Shown here: positions 31,338-40,447 of the stretch, piece by piece
How positions within the stretch are numbered: the stretch's first letter is position 1
Layout of the letters: each line of letters opens with the position of its first letter
DNA from: Variovorax jilinensis
GTDB lineage: Bacteria; Pseudomonadota; Gammaproteobacteria; Burkholderiales; Burkholderiaceae_C
DNA length: 64,000 nucleotides
Assembly: GCF_030316885.1 (NCBI RefSeq)
Contig: NZ_JASZYQ010000002.1
Span: forward strand, 871,098 to 935,097
Direction of reading: 5' to 3'
Program-made: the position numbers and the translations under genes
The notes under the pieces: generated by a model
The model's input: only the letters and a program-made list of their open reading frames with translations
Databases searched by the model: none
Told to the model about the DNA's origin: nothing

Positions 31338-32369
31338 ATGCAGCGTCCGGCCCGCGCCACCATCGCCGACGTGGCCCGGGTGGCCGGGGTGTCGAAGGCC
31401 ACCGTCTCGCGCTTCCTCAACCACCGCGACCGGCTGCTCAGCGACGACATCGCGGCGCGTGTCGAGGCCGCGGTCGCGCAGCTGGCCTACACGCCGAGCC
31501 CGATGGCGCAGGCTTTGAGCCACGGCCGCTCGCGCCTGATCGGCCTGATCGTGGCCGACATCACCAACCCCTATTCGGTGGCCGTGCTGCGTGGCGCGGA
31601 GAAGGCCTGCCAGGATGCCGGCTACCTCGTGATGCTGTTCAACCTCGGCAACGACATCGACCGCGAGCGCGAGGCGATCGATGCGCTCGCCGGCTACCAG
31701 GTCGATGGCTTCATCCTCAACACGCTGGGCCGCGGCACGGGCCTGATCGATGCCGAAGCACTGCGCGGCAAGCCTGCGGTGCTGGTGGACCGCCGCCACG
31801 CGGGCATGCACACCGATTTCGTCTCGCTCGACAACGCGGCCGCGATGCAGCTGGCCTGCGGCCATCTCGTGGAGGGCGGCCATCGCGAGCTGCTCTACGT
31901 CACCGAACCGCAGAAGGGCGTGAGCTCGCGTCGCGAGCGCACCGCGGCCTTCGGTGCGTGCGTGCAGTCGCAGGGGCCGCGCGTGAGCGGCATGGTCTTC
32001 GAATGCGAGGCCGACGATGCGGCGGGCCTCGATGCCGCGCTGCAGGGGCTGCATCAGCGGGCGCGGCGAGCCCGCCGGCGTGCCGCCGTGCTGGCCGGCA
32101 ACGCGGTCGTGACCCTGCGCGTGGCGGCGGCGATGGCGCGCCTGGGCCTGCAGTTCGGCAGCGACCTCGGCTTCGTCGGCTTCGACGATCCCGAATGGGC
32201 GCCGCTGATCGGGCCGGGCCTCAGTGCCATCGCGCAGCCGACCGAGGCGATCGGGCGCAGCGCCGCGACCTGCCTGCTCGAGCGGCTGAAGGGCCTCGAG
32301 GGCCCCGCGCGGCAGCTGCTGCTGCCGGGGGAACTGGTGGTGCGGGGGTCGTCGGCGCCGGCTTCCTGA
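31338..32369 (+). CDS. ptxS: LacI-family repressor, PtxS-like
   Basis: The 343-residue regulator has an N-terminal helix-turn-helix (TIADVARVAGVSKATVSRFLN), a hinge helix (SPMAQALSHGRS) and a periplasmic-binding-protein-like effector domain (LIGLIVADITNPY, VDGFILNTLG, GFVGFDDPEWAPL). It follows kguD by 14 bases in the same direction. The PtxS consensus palindrome at 25342 in front of the series makes autoregulation and repression of the whole unit likely, with 2-ketogluconate as probable inducer. Confidence 0.86.
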   Translation: MQRPARATIADVARVAGVSKATVSRFLNHRDRLLSDDIAARVEAAVAQLAYTPSPMAQALSHGRSRLIGLIVADITNPYSVAVLRGAEKACQDAGYLVMLFNLGNDIDREREAIDALAGYQVDGFILNTLGRGTGLIDAEALRGKPAVLVDRRHAGMHTDFVSLDNAAAMQLACGHLVEGGHRELLYVTEPQKGVSSRRERTAAFGACVQSQGPRVSGMVFECEADDAAGLDAALQGLHQRARRARRRAAVLAGNAVVTLRVAAAMARLGLQFGSDLGFVGFDDPEWAPLIGPGLSAIAQPTEAIGRSAATCLLERLKGLEGPARQLLLPGELVVRGSSAPAS

Positions 32370-32397
32370 CGCAGGGCCGGCGACGACCGCGCCCGGC

Positions 32398-32859
32398 CTA
32401 CTCGACCTCGGCGATCAGCTCGATCTCGACGCAGGAGCCGGTCGGAATCTGCGCCACGCCGAAGGCGCTGCGCGCATGCGCACCCTTCTCGGCGCCGAAC
32501 ACCTCGGCGATCAGTTCGCTCGCGCCGTTGGTCACGAGATGCTGTTCGGTGAAGGTGGGCACCGAATTCACCAGGCTCATCACCTTGACGATGCGCTTCA
32601 CGCGTTCGAGGTCGCCGCCGACCGCCGCCTGCAGCGTGCCGAGCAGGTCGATCGCGATCGCGCGTGCGGCCTGCTTGCCTTCCTCGGTCGAGATGCCGGC
32701 GCCCAGCTGGCCGACCCACGGCTTGCCGTCCTTGCGCGCGATGTGGCCCGAGAGGAAGACCAGGTTGCCGGTGCGCACGAAAGGCACGTAGGCGGCCGCG
32801 GGCACGGCAACGGGTGGCAGCGTGATGCCGAGGCTCTTCAGCTTGTCTTGGATGCTCAT
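32398..32859 (-). CDS. RidA family protein (enamine/imine deaminase-like)
   Basis: The 153-residue protein starts MSIQDKLKSLGITLPPVAVPAAAYVPFVRTGNLVFLSGHIARKDGK and contains QIPTGSCVEIELIAEVE. This resembles the longer YjgH/Rid subgroup rather than classical RidA; I do not see the canonical catalytic arginine of the IPEARS-like motif, with ARSAFGVAQIPTGSCVEIE in its place. Such proteins may clear reactive enamines. AAGGAAA precedes the ATG, which overlaps the stop of the transglutaminase gene. Confidence 0.87.
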   Translation of the reverse strand: MSIQDKLKSLGITLPPVAVPAAAYVPFVRTGNLVFLSGHIARKDGKPWVGQLGAGISTEEGKQAARAIAIDLLGTLQAAVGGDLERVKRIVKVMSLVNSVPTFTEQHLVTNGASELIAEVFGAEKGAHARSAFGVAQIPTGSCVEIELIAEVE

Positions 32860-33920
32860 GGCGTTTCCTTGTGGTCCTGAGTGGGTTGCGACGCGGTTTG
32901 CGCCTGGTGTGGGGTCTGGGGCTGCGGTTCGAATCGCGACTGCGACTGCGACTGCGACTGGGAATGCGCTTGCGACGGGGTCTGCGACTGGGCCAGCTCC
33001 GCTGCGATGCGCGCCGCCTCTTCCATCAGTTCCTCCATCGGCCGCACCGTGACGCTCACGGCCAGCGTGTGGCGTGCGCCGCCGTGCAGCACGCCGCGCA
33101 TCGGCGAGACGTCGGAGTAGTCGCGGCCGATCGCCAGCGTCACGTAGTCCTCGCCGGGCTGCCGGCCGTTGGTGGGGTCGAACTCGGCCCAGTCGCCGGG
33201 GCCGTCCGCGCCCGGCAGGTAGACCGAGACCCAGGCGTGCGAGGCGTCGGCACCGATCAGGCGCGGGCGACCCGGCGGCGGCTGGGTCAGCAGGTAGCCG
33301 CTCACGTAGCGTGCGGGCAGGCCCATGGTGCGCATGCAGGCGATCATGATGTGGGCGAAATCCTGGCACACGCCCTTGCGCTGGGCCAGGGCCTCGATGG
33401 CGGGCGTGCTGATCTCGGTGCTGCCGGCGTCGTACTCGAAGTCGGCATACATGCGCAGCGTGAGATCCATCGCGGCATCGAAGGCCGGGCGGCCCGGCGC
33501 GAAGCTGGGGCGCGCGTAGGCTGCGAAGTCGTCATGGCGCGGCACGTAGCGCGACGGGAAGACGAAGTCCGAGGCCGGGTCGTAGCGCGCGCCCTTGACG
33601 TAGCGAAAGCGTTCGCGCACCTCTTCCCACGGCAGGCCGCGCGCGACCGCGGGCGACAGCAGGGGCGCGCTCGTCTCGACCACGCTCTCGGCCGTCACGA
33701 CCAGTTCGTCGTGGGTCGAGTCGAGGGCGAAGAAGGCGCGCGTGTTGCCGTAGAGGTCGGCCGATTCCTCGCGCAGCGAGGGCGCCGGGCTGATGGTGAG
33801 CTCATGGCTCACGAGCCGCTGCGAGACCGTGCTCATGGGCTTCAGGTGCGCCATGTGCTGCGCGGTCTCGACCGGCGGCGTGTAGTCGTAGCGCGTGGCG
33901 TGGGTGACGTGAAGCAGCAT
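32856..33920 (-). CDS. Transglutaminase-like cysteine peptidase with a Ser-Gln-rich tail
   Basis: The 354-residue protein has the bacterial transglutaminase-like N-terminal domain (LLHVTHATRYDYTPPVETAQHMAHLKP) and a transglutaminase core. The catalytic triad is visible: Cys185 in RKGVCQDFAH, His228 in DASHAWVSVYLP and Asp248 in AEFDPTNG. After about residue 310 the sequence becomes a low-complexity Ser/Gln/Pro tail. It has no signal peptide, so it should act in the cytoplasm. It lies downstream of the ATP-grasp/alpha-E fusion, across a large inverted repeat. The start at 33920 (MLLHV) is chosen because the frame upstream runs into the repeat. Confidence 0.88.
   Translation of the reverse strand: MLLHVTHATRYDYTPPVETAQHMAHLKPMSTVSQRLVSHELTISPAPSLREESADLYGNTRAFFALDSTHDELVVTAESVVETSAPLLSPAVARGLPWEEVRERFRYVKGARYDPASDFVFPSRYVPRHDDFAAYARPSFAPGRPAFDAAMDLTLRMYADFEYDAGSTEISTPAIEALAQRKGVCQDFAHIMIACMRTMGLPARYVSGYLLTQPPPGRPRLIGADASHAWVSVYLPGADGPGDWAEFDPTNGRQPGEDYVTLAIGRDYSDVSPMRGVLHGGARHTLAVSVTVRPMEELMEEAARIAAELAQSQTPSQAHSQSQSQSQSRFEPQPQTPHQAQTASQPTQDHKETP
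32935..32960. repeat. Tandem TGCGAC hexamer inside the transglutaminase tail
   Basis: Four near-perfect copies of a TGCGAC unit encode the alternating Ser-Gln stretch on the minus strand. Such a coding microsatellite can change length in steps of two residues without breaking the frame. Confidence 0.8.
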
Positions 33921-33932
33921 GAATGTATTGTC

Positions 33933-34018
33933 GCTCGCCCCCAGGTTGCCTCGCACTTCGTGTCGAGGCGCCTCCGGTAGGGGGGCGGCTACACGAGGTG
34001 AGCCAACCTGGGGCGAGC
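33933..34018. repeat. Large inverted repeat built from two facing intergenic elements
   Basis: The left arm GCTCGCCCCCAGGTTG (33933-33948) is complementary to the right arm CAACCTGGGGCGAGC (34004-34018), with one bulged base. Between them lie CACTTCGTGT and its partner ACACGAGGTG plus a CTCCGGTAGGGGGG core, so the whole gap can fold as a long hairpin. The arms match the ends of the repeats at 27613 and 28534. It separates the ATP-grasp/alpha-E gene from the transglutaminase gene. Confidence 0.82.
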
Positions 34019-34019
34019 G

Positions 34020-36731
34020 TCAAGCCCCGACCGAGCGCAGCGATTCGGAAGTCAGCGTGAAGTAGCGCGTCCCGATCGCGTCCGACACGTGGTAGGCCGC
34101 GCCTTCGCAGGCGGCGAACAGCTGCACCAGCGCCGGGTACTGGCCGTCGGCGCCGGCATCGCACAGGGTCTCGAGGGTCCAGGCGTCGGGGTCGGGCAGG
34201 TCGTACGAGAGCGCGGTCAGCTTGTCGGGTGCGCTGCCTGCGAGCTTGGCGATGCGCTTGCGCAGCGTGTGCGTGACCCAGCTCAGCGAGCGCGGGTTGT
34301 CGCCGTCGAGCATCAGCAGGTCGACCAGCGTGGCGACGTCGCGCCGTTGCTGGTAGCGCGCATGGAAGGTGATGGTGCTGTCGAACAGCGCGACCATGGC
34401 CTCGAAGCCGCTGACCTCGTGCACCGATCCGGTCGTGAAGCCGGCCTCGAGCGCGCTCGACAGGAAGCTCAGGCGCTCGATGTGGCGGCCGATCGACAGC
34501 AGCCGCCAGGCGTCGTCGCGCGTCATGCGGTCGGTCTGGGCGCCGGTCATGGCCGCGAGCGCGGTGCTGGCGGATTCGAGCAGCCGCAGCGCTGCGCCCG
34601 CAGCGTAGCCGCCTTCGGCCTTCTCGCCGGCCTGCTCCGCGCGCCGGCGCAGGAAGTCGCTCTCGGCGCGCACGATCTGGTTCCAGTGATCCTGCGACAG
34701 CCGCTCGCGGACCGCCGCGGCCGACTGGCGGATGCAGCGCAGGCTGTAGCCCACGCTGCCGCCCTGGTCGACGTCGCCGAGCTCTGAGATCAGCGCGCGC
34801 TCGAAGACGCGGCGCGATTTCGGCAGGCTCGGCACCTCGGGCGGCACCAGCGCGTTGCGCAGGGCCAGCCGGTGCAGCCAGGTCATCAGCGCGCGCGAGG
34901 AATGGTCCTCGCCGGCCAGCAGGTCGATCGTGAGCCGCGCGAGCCGCACCGCGTTCTCGGCGCGCTCGGTATGGCGGCCGAGCCAGAACATGTTCTCGGC
35001 CGCGCGGCTGGTGACCGGGGCGCGGTGTCGCGCCAGCGAGGCCGGCGTGGCGTGCGGCTGGAGCAGGGTGGTGCGGTCGACCTCGCCCTTGGTGCGCACC
35101 CACACGTCGGCGCTGCTGCCACCGCGCTGCATCGAGGCGATCTGGGCGTCGCGGCCGGCCAGCCGTGCCAGCCCGCCGGGCAGCACGCGCCAGGAGCGCG
35201 GGCCGTCGCTGATGGCGAACACGCGCAGCAGCATCGAGCGCTGCGCGATGTGGCCGCGGCCGAAGTCCTGGGTCCAGGTCGGCATCTGCGACAGCGGCAT
35301 GTAGTTCTGCACCGTGTGGGCCTCGCCCTGGCGCACGATCCGGCCGGCCCATTCGTCGAGCTCGCGGCGTCCCATGTGGGCGCCCAGCACGGCCTCGAAG
35401 CTGGCGTGCGAATCGATGTCGGGGTAGGTCGACTTGATGGCGCAGTCGCCGAGCTGCGGCAGCACCGCTTCCATCGCGGCGCGCTCGCCGCACCAGTAGG
35501 TGGGCAGCGCCGGCAGCTGCAGCTTCTCGCCGATGAGGCGGCGCGCCAGGGCGGGCAGGAAGCCCAGCAGCGCGGGCGATTCGAGGAAGGCCGAGCCCGG
35601 CATGTTGGCCACCAGCACGTTGCCGGCCCGGATCGCCTGCAGCAGGCCCGGCACGCCGAGCGTGGAATCGGGCCTGAGCTCGAGCGGATCCAGGAACTGG
35701 TCGTCGAGCCGCTTCATGAGGCCGTGCACCGGGCGCAGGCCCTGCAGCGTCTTGAGGTAGAGCCGCTGGTCGCGCACGGTGAGGTCGTTGCCCTCGACCA
35801 GCGTGATGCCGAGGTAGCGCGCGAGGTACGCGTGCTCGAAGTAGGTCTCGTTGTAGGGCCCGGGCGTGAGCAGGGCGATGTGCGGCGGCTGGCCGGCCGG
35901 GCACATGCGCTGCAGGCCTTCCATCATCGCGCTGTAGGTGGCGGCCAGCCGCTGCACCTGCAGGTTGGCGAAGGCCTGGGGGAACTGGCGCGCGATCGCG
36001 AGCCGGTTCTCGAGCAGGTAGCCCAGGCCCGAGGGCGCCTGGGTGCGCTGCGACATCACCCACCAGTTGCCGTCGGGGCCGCGCGCGAGATCGAAGGCGG
36101 CAATGTGCAGCCAGGTGTCGCCCGGCGGCCGCACGCCGTGCATGGCGCGCAGGTAGCCCGGGTGGCCCTGTACCAGGGCCGGCGGCAGCAGGCCCTCGGC
36201 CAGCAGCTGCTGCGGCCCGTAGACGTCGGCCATGACCTGATCGAGCACGCGCACGCGCTGCAGCACGCCGGCCTCGATCTGGGCCCAGCTCTCGGGCGAG
36301 ACGATCAGCGGGAAGAGATCGAGCGACCAGGGGCGCTGCGGGCCGTCCGCATCGGCGTAGACGTTGTAGGTGACACCGTTGTCGCGGATCTGGCGTTCGA
36401 GGCTGATCGCGCGCCGCGGCAGGTCCTCGAAGCCGCCGCTGCCCAGGTGTTCGAAGAAGTGCGCCCACGAAGGCGCGAGCGGCACCTGCCCGCCACGGTC
36501 GTCGGCTGCCGGGGCGACCGGCGCGGGCGCCGCCTGCTCGGGCGGCGAGGCGGTGTCGTAGAGCACGGTCGACTGCCAGGCGGCCGCCGCGCGCGGCGTT
36601 TCGGGCGGCGTCGCGATGCCGCGCAGCTCGTCGTAGTGTCCCGGTGCGGCCGGCGGCGCGAGCGAGGCGGCCAGCGCGGCCGGTGCCTCGGGCGATTGGG
36701 CGTCGAAGAGGGATTCGTTCAGTGGGTCCAC
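34020..36731 (-). CDS. Fused circularly permuted ATP-grasp and alpha-E domain protein
   Basis: The 903-residue protein has a disordered Ala/Pro-rich N-terminus (to about 85) and a circularly permuted ATP-grasp domain (about 90-555: GVTYNVYADADG, LLTPGPYNETYFEHAYLARYLG, LVEGNDLTV, RLDDQFLDPLELRPDSTLGVPGLLQA, GGLARLAG). From about 571 a helical alpha-E domain follows (SRAAENMFWLGRHTERAENAVRLARL). ATP-grasp enzymes form amide bonds; this family is predicted to ligate an amino acid or peptide. The gene at 42987 plus that at 44517 is the split equivalent. The product is unknown. Confidence 0.9.
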   Translation of the reverse strand: MDPLNESLFDAQSPEAPAALAASLAPPAAPGHYDELRGIATPPETPRAAAAWQSTVLYDTASPPEQAAPAPVAPAADDRGGQVPLAPSWAHFFEHLGSGGFEDLPRRAISLERQIRDNGVTYNVYADADGPQRPWSLDLFPLIVSPESWAQIEAGVLQRVRVLDQVMADVYGPQQLLAEGLLPPALVQGHPGYLRAMHGVRPPGDTWLHIAAFDLARGPDGNWWVMSQRTQAPSGLGYLLENRLAIARQFPQAFANLQVQRLAATYSAMMEGLQRMCPAGQPPHIALLTPGPYNETYFEHAYLARYLGITLVEGNDLTVRDQRLYLKTLQGLRPVHGLMKRLDDQFLDPLELRPDSTLGVPGLLQAIRAGNVLVANMPGSAFLESPALLGFLPALARRLIGEKLQLPALPTYWCGERAAMEAVLPQLGDCAIKSTYPDIDSHASFEAVLGAHMGRRELDEWAGRIVRQGEAHTVQNYMPLSQMPTWTQDFGRGHIAQRSMLLRVFAISDGPRSWRVLPGGLARLAGRDAQIASMQRGGSSADVWVRTKGEVDRTTLLQPHATPASLARHRAPVTSRAAENMFWLGRHTERAENAVRLARLTIDLLAGEDHSSRALMTWLHRLALRNALVPPEVPSLPKSRRVFERALISELGDVDQGGSVGYSLRCIRQSAAAVRERLSQDHWNQIVRAESDFLRRRAEQAGEKAEGGYAAGAALRLLESASTALAAMTGAQTDRMTRDDAWRLLSIGRHIERLSFLSSALEAGFTTGSVHEVSGFEAMVALFDSTITFHARYQQRRDVATLVDLLMLDGDNPRSLSWVTHTLRKRIAKLAGSAPDKLTALSYDLPDPDAWTLETLCDAGADGQYPALVQLFAACEGAAYHVSDAIGTRYFTLTSESLRSVGA

Positions 36732-36820
36732 GGTGCGCCGATTGTCACACCGCGGTCACGCTTGCCGGGCGCGAGCGCGTGAGATAAGTGCGGAAACGGG
36801 GCATCGTTTCCACACTCCGC

Positions 36821-39800
36821 TCAGCGCCGCAGGTCGAGCGTGAACGGAAACTCGCGGCTGCCCGCCAGCTCGATGGTCGCCGGTGGCGTGCTCATCAGCC
36901 CCGGCGTGTGGCCCATGCGCGTGAAGCGCGAATGGCGCCGGCTCTCCGCTTCGTAGGCGTTGACCGGGAAGGTGTCGTAGTTGCGTCCGCCCGGGTGGGC
37001 GACGAAGTACTGGCAGCCGCCCAGCGAACGCTTCATCCAGGTGTCGACGATGTCGAAGGTCAGCGGTGCGTGCGCGCCAATGCTCGGATGCAGCGAGGAG
37101 GGCGGGTTCCACGCCTTGTAGCGGACGCCGGCGACGAACTCGCCGACCGTGCCGGTCGCCTGCAGCGGCAGCACCTTGCCGTTCACGGTGATGACATAGC
37201 GGCTCTCGTTGAGGCCGGTGACGCGCACCTCGATGCGTTCGAGCGAGGAGTCGACATAGCGCACGGTGCCGCCGGCCGAGCCTTCCTCGCCCATCACGTG
37301 CCAGGGCTCGAGCGCGTTGCGCAGCGACAGCTCGATGCCCATGGCCTGCACCTGGCCCACGAGCGGGAAGCGGAACTCGAAGTGCGGCGCGAACCAGTTC
37401 GGATCGAAGGCGAAGCCGGCCTGGCGCATCTCGCTGATCACGTCGTCGAAGTCCATCTTGACGAAGGTCGGCAGCAGGAAGCGGTCGTGCAGCTCGGTGC
37501 CCCAGCGCGTGGCGGGTGCCTTGTAGGGCTCGTCCCAGAAGCGCGCGATGAAGGCGCGCAGCAGCAGCTGCTGCGCGATGCTCATGCGCGCATGCGGCGG
37601 CATCTCGAAGGCACGCAGCTCGAGCAGGCCCAGGCGGCCGGTGCTCGAGTCGGGCGAATAGAGCTTGTCGATGCAGAACTCGCTGCGGTGCGTGTTGCCG
37701 GTGACGTCGACCAGGATGTTGCGCAGCGTGCGGTCGACCAGCCATGCCGGCATGTTCTGGCCGTAGATCTCGCGATTGCGGGCGATTTCCTTGAGCGCGA
37801 TCTCGAGCTCGTAGACCTGGTCGTTGCGCGCCTCGTCGACGCGCGGCGCCTGGCTGGTCGGGCCGATGAACATGCCCGAGAACAGGTAGCTCAGCGACGG
37901 ATGGTTGTGCCAGTAGAGCAGCAGGCTCGCAAGCAGCTCGGGCCGGCGCAGGAAGGGGCTGTCGGTGGGCGCCGCGCCGCCCATCACGAAGTGGTTGCCG
38001 CCGCCGGTGCCGGTGTGGCGCCCGTCGGTCATGAACTTCTCGGCCGACAGGCGCGTCTCGAAGGCCGCGTTGTAGAGGAACTCGGTCAGGCCGATGAGTT
38101 CGCGCCAGCTGTGGGCCGGATGGATGTTGACCTCGATCACGCCGGGATCGGGCGTGACCTGCAGCACCTTCAGGCGCGGATCGCGCGGCGGCGGATAGCC
38201 TTCCATCACGATCTTGACGCCGAGCTGCTCGCAGGTGGCTTCGAGTGCCGCGACCAGGTCGAGGTAGTCCTCGAGGCGCGCCAGCGGCGGCATGAAGACG
38301 TAGAGCACGCCCGACGAGGCGCCGAGCTTCTCGGCCGCAGGGCCGTTCGCGCGGCGCGGATCGCGCACTTCCACGCACAGCGCACTGCGCGTGACCCAGT
38401 GCGCCGACTCGCCACGGCGCGGCTGGCGCGGCGTGGTGGGGTCGGTGCGCGCATCGGTGGTGGCGCCGGCGTCGCCGGCCGCCTGGCCGGGTGCCTGCAG
38501 CCTGACGGCCGCGGGCGTGCCTTCGGGCGCGCCGAAGGCGTAGGGCACGGCCGCGCGATCGGACTGCGGGGCCGACTCGATCGGGCCGGCCGTGTAGCGC
38601 GCGCGGAAATCGGCCGAGGTCGGCAGCGCGCCGCGCGGTGCCGTCGGGTCGCGTTCGACCAGGTAGGGGTAGTCGCCCTTGCTGGTCCAGGGCTGCGAAT
38701 CGAGCGGCAGCCGGTAGCCCATCGGCGAATCGCCGGGGATCAGGTACAGGCGGTCGTCGCGCAGGAACCAGGGGCCGGTCTTCCAGCCCGGGCCGGCCAG
38801 TGCAGGCGCATCGATGTCGGCATTGCCGGCCTCGATCGGCAGCATGTAGCCGATCACGGCGTCGAGCTTCTGCGTGAACACGCGGCGCAGGCGCACGCGT
38901 TCCATCTCGTCGTCGAGCTTCGAATCGAAAGGGTCGACGTTGACCGGCAGGCGGCGCTCGCGCCAGAGGTAGTAGTAGACGTCCTCGTAGCCGGGCTGGA
39001 TGTAGCGCTCGGTCAGGCCGAGTCGATGCGCGAGCACGGTGGTGAAGCGACGCGCATCCTCGCTCGTGTAGTGCGTGGGATGGCGCTCGTCCGTGAACAG
39101 CTCGGGGTTGTGCCACAGCGGCTGGCCGTCGGCGCGCCAGTAGATCGACAGTGCCCAGCGTGGCAGCTGCTCGCCCGGATACCACTTGCCCTGGCCGAAG
39201 TGCAGGAAGCCGCCCTGTCCGTACTCGGCGCGCAGCTTGTGCACCAATTCGGTGGCATAGCCGCGCTTGGTCGGGCCCAGTGCGTCGGTGTTCCATTCGG
39301 CGGCATCGCGGTCGCCGGTCGCGACATAGGTCGGCTCGCCGCCCATCGTGAGGCGCACGTCGCCGGCCGAGAGGCGCTTGTCGACCGCGTCGCCGAGCGC
39401 CACGATCTCGGTCCACTGCTCGTCGGTGTAGGGCTTGGTGACGCGCGGCGATTCATAGATGCGCGTGACCTTCATCTCGTGGCCGAACTCGACCTCGGCA
39501 TCGTCGACCACGCCCTCGATCGGGGCCGCGCTCGAGGGCGTCGGCGTGCAGGCGAGCGGGATGTGGCCTTCGCCGGCCAGCAGGCCCGAGGTGGCATCGA
39601 GCCCGATCCATCCGGCGCCAGGCAGGTAGACCTCGCACCAGGCATGCAGGTCGGTGAAGTCGACCGTCGTGCCGCTGGGGCCGTCGAGGGCCTTGACGTC
39701 GGGCGTGAGCTGGATCAGGTAGCCCGACACGAAGCGCGCCGCCAGGCCGCAGTGGCGCAGCAGTTGCACCAGCAACCAGCCCGAGTCGCGGCAGGAGCCC

Positions 39801-40330
39801 GAGCCGTTGGCCAGCGTCTCCTCGGGCGTCTGCACGCCCGGCTCCATGCGGATCAGGTAGTTGACGTCGCCCTGCACCTGCTGGTTGATGCCCACCAGGA
39901 AGTCGATGGTGCGCTGTTCCTTGCGATCGATCTTCTCGAGGTAGGCCTTCACGAGCGGCGTCGCCTCGTCCGCCACCAGGTAGGGCGCGAGCTCCTGTGC
40001 GAGCTCGGGCGTGTACTTGAAAGGGAAGTTCTCGGCCGAGGGCTCGAGGAAGAAGTCGAAGGGGTTGTAGACCGCCATCTCGACCACGAGGTCGACCGTG
40101 ACCTTGAACTCGCGCGTCTTCTCGGGAAACACCAGGCGGGCCTGGTAGTTCGCGAACGGGTCCTGCTGCCAGTTCACGAAGTGCTCTGCGGGCTCGATCT
40201 GCAGCGAATAGGAGATGACGTTGCTGCGGCAGTGCGGCGCCGGGCGCAAGCGGACCACCTGGGGCCCGAGTTGCACCGGACGGTCGTACTTGTAGTGGGT
40301 GACGTGATGGAGCGCGGCGTGAATGGACAT
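36821..40330 (-). CDS. Transglutaminase domain fused to a DUF2126 putative amidoligase
   Basis: The 1169-residue protein starts with a transglutaminase-like N-domain (SIHAALHHVTHYKYDRPVQLGPQVVRLRPAP) and a core with Cys180 in GSGSCRDSGW, His229 in DLHAWCEVYLP and Asp245 in GLDATSG. The remaining 850 residues are DUF2126 (TMGGEPTYVATGDRDAAEWN, GKWYPGEQLPRWAL, GGGNHFVMGGAAPTDSPFLRRPELLAS, GNTHRSEFCIDKLYSP), predicted to be a glutamine-synthetase-fold amidoligase. It lies 89 bases upstream of the ATP-grasp fusion. The ATG at 40330 is chosen; the longer open frame runs antisense to comEC. Confidence 0.9.
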   Translation of the reverse strand: MSIHAALHHVTHYKYDRPVQLGPQVVRLRPAPHCRSNVISYSLQIEPAEHFVNWQQDPFANYQARLVFPEKTREFKVTVDLVVEMAVYNPFDFFLEPSAENFPFKYTPELAQELAPYLVADEATPLVKAYLEKIDRKEQRTIDFLVGINQQVQGDVNYLIRMEPGVQTPEETLANGSGSCRDSGWLLVQLLRHCGLAARFVSGYLIQLTPDVKALDGPSGTTVDFTDLHAWCEVYLPGAGWIGLDATSGLLAGEGHIPLACTPTPSSAAPIEGVVDDAEVEFGHEMKVTRIYESPRVTKPYTDEQWTEIVALGDAVDKRLSAGDVRLTMGGEPTYVATGDRDAAEWNTDALGPTKRGYATELVHKLRAEYGQGGFLHFGQGKWYPGEQLPRWALSIYWRADGQPLWHNPELFTDERHPTHYTSEDARRFTTVLAHRLGLTERYIQPGYEDVYYYLWRERRLPVNVDPFDSKLDDEMERVRLRRVFTQKLDAVIGYMLPIEAGNADIDAPALAGPGWKTGPWFLRDDRLYLIPGDSPMGYRLPLDSQPWTSKGDYPYLVERDPTAPRGALPTSADFRARYTAGPIESAPQSDRAAVPYAFGAPEGTPAAVRLQAPGQAAGDAGATTDARTDPTTPRQPRRGESAHWVTRSALCVEVRDPRRANGPAAEKLGASSGVLYVFMPPLARLEDYLDLVAALEATCEQLGVKIVMEGYPPPRDPRLKVLQVTPDPGVIEVNIHPAHSWRELIGLTEFLYNAAFETRLSAEKFMTDGRHTGTGGGNHFVMGGAAPTDSPFLRRPELLASLLLYWHNHPSLSYLFSGMFIGPTSQAPRVDEARNDQVYELEIALKEIARNREIYGQNMPAWLVDRTLRNILVDVTGNTHRSEFCIDKLYSPDSSTGRLGLLELRAFEMPPHARMSIAQQLLLRAFIARFWDEPYKAPATRWGTELHDRFLLPTFVKMDFDDVISEMRQAGFAFDPNWFAPHFEFRFPLVGQVQAMGIELSLRNALEPWHVMGEEGSAGGTVRYVDSSLERIEVRVTGLNESRYVITVNGKVLPLQATGTVGEFVAGVRYKAWNPPSSLHPSIGAHAPLTFDIVDTWMKRSLGGCQYFVAHPGGRNYDTFPVNAYEAESRRHSRFTRMGHTPGLMSTPPATIELAGSREFPFTLDLRR

Positions 40331-40447
40331 TTTTTCTCGGTGCGTCGAGGGTGCCTCGGGTGAGACGCATACTATCCGACACAGAAAGCAATTTGCGCGC
40401 CAAAGAGCGCAGGGGAGTGAATTGCACATGGGTGAAGGAACGGCCTC

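Noticed and set aside
32935..32960. CRISPR-like short repeats
   Set aside because: The repeats are contiguous hexamers within a coding region, with no spacers and no cas genes.
36788..40363. Long plus-strand open frame opposite the DUF2126 gene
   Set aside because: The minus strand encodes recognisable transglutaminase and DUF2126 domains over the same bases, so this is a shadow.
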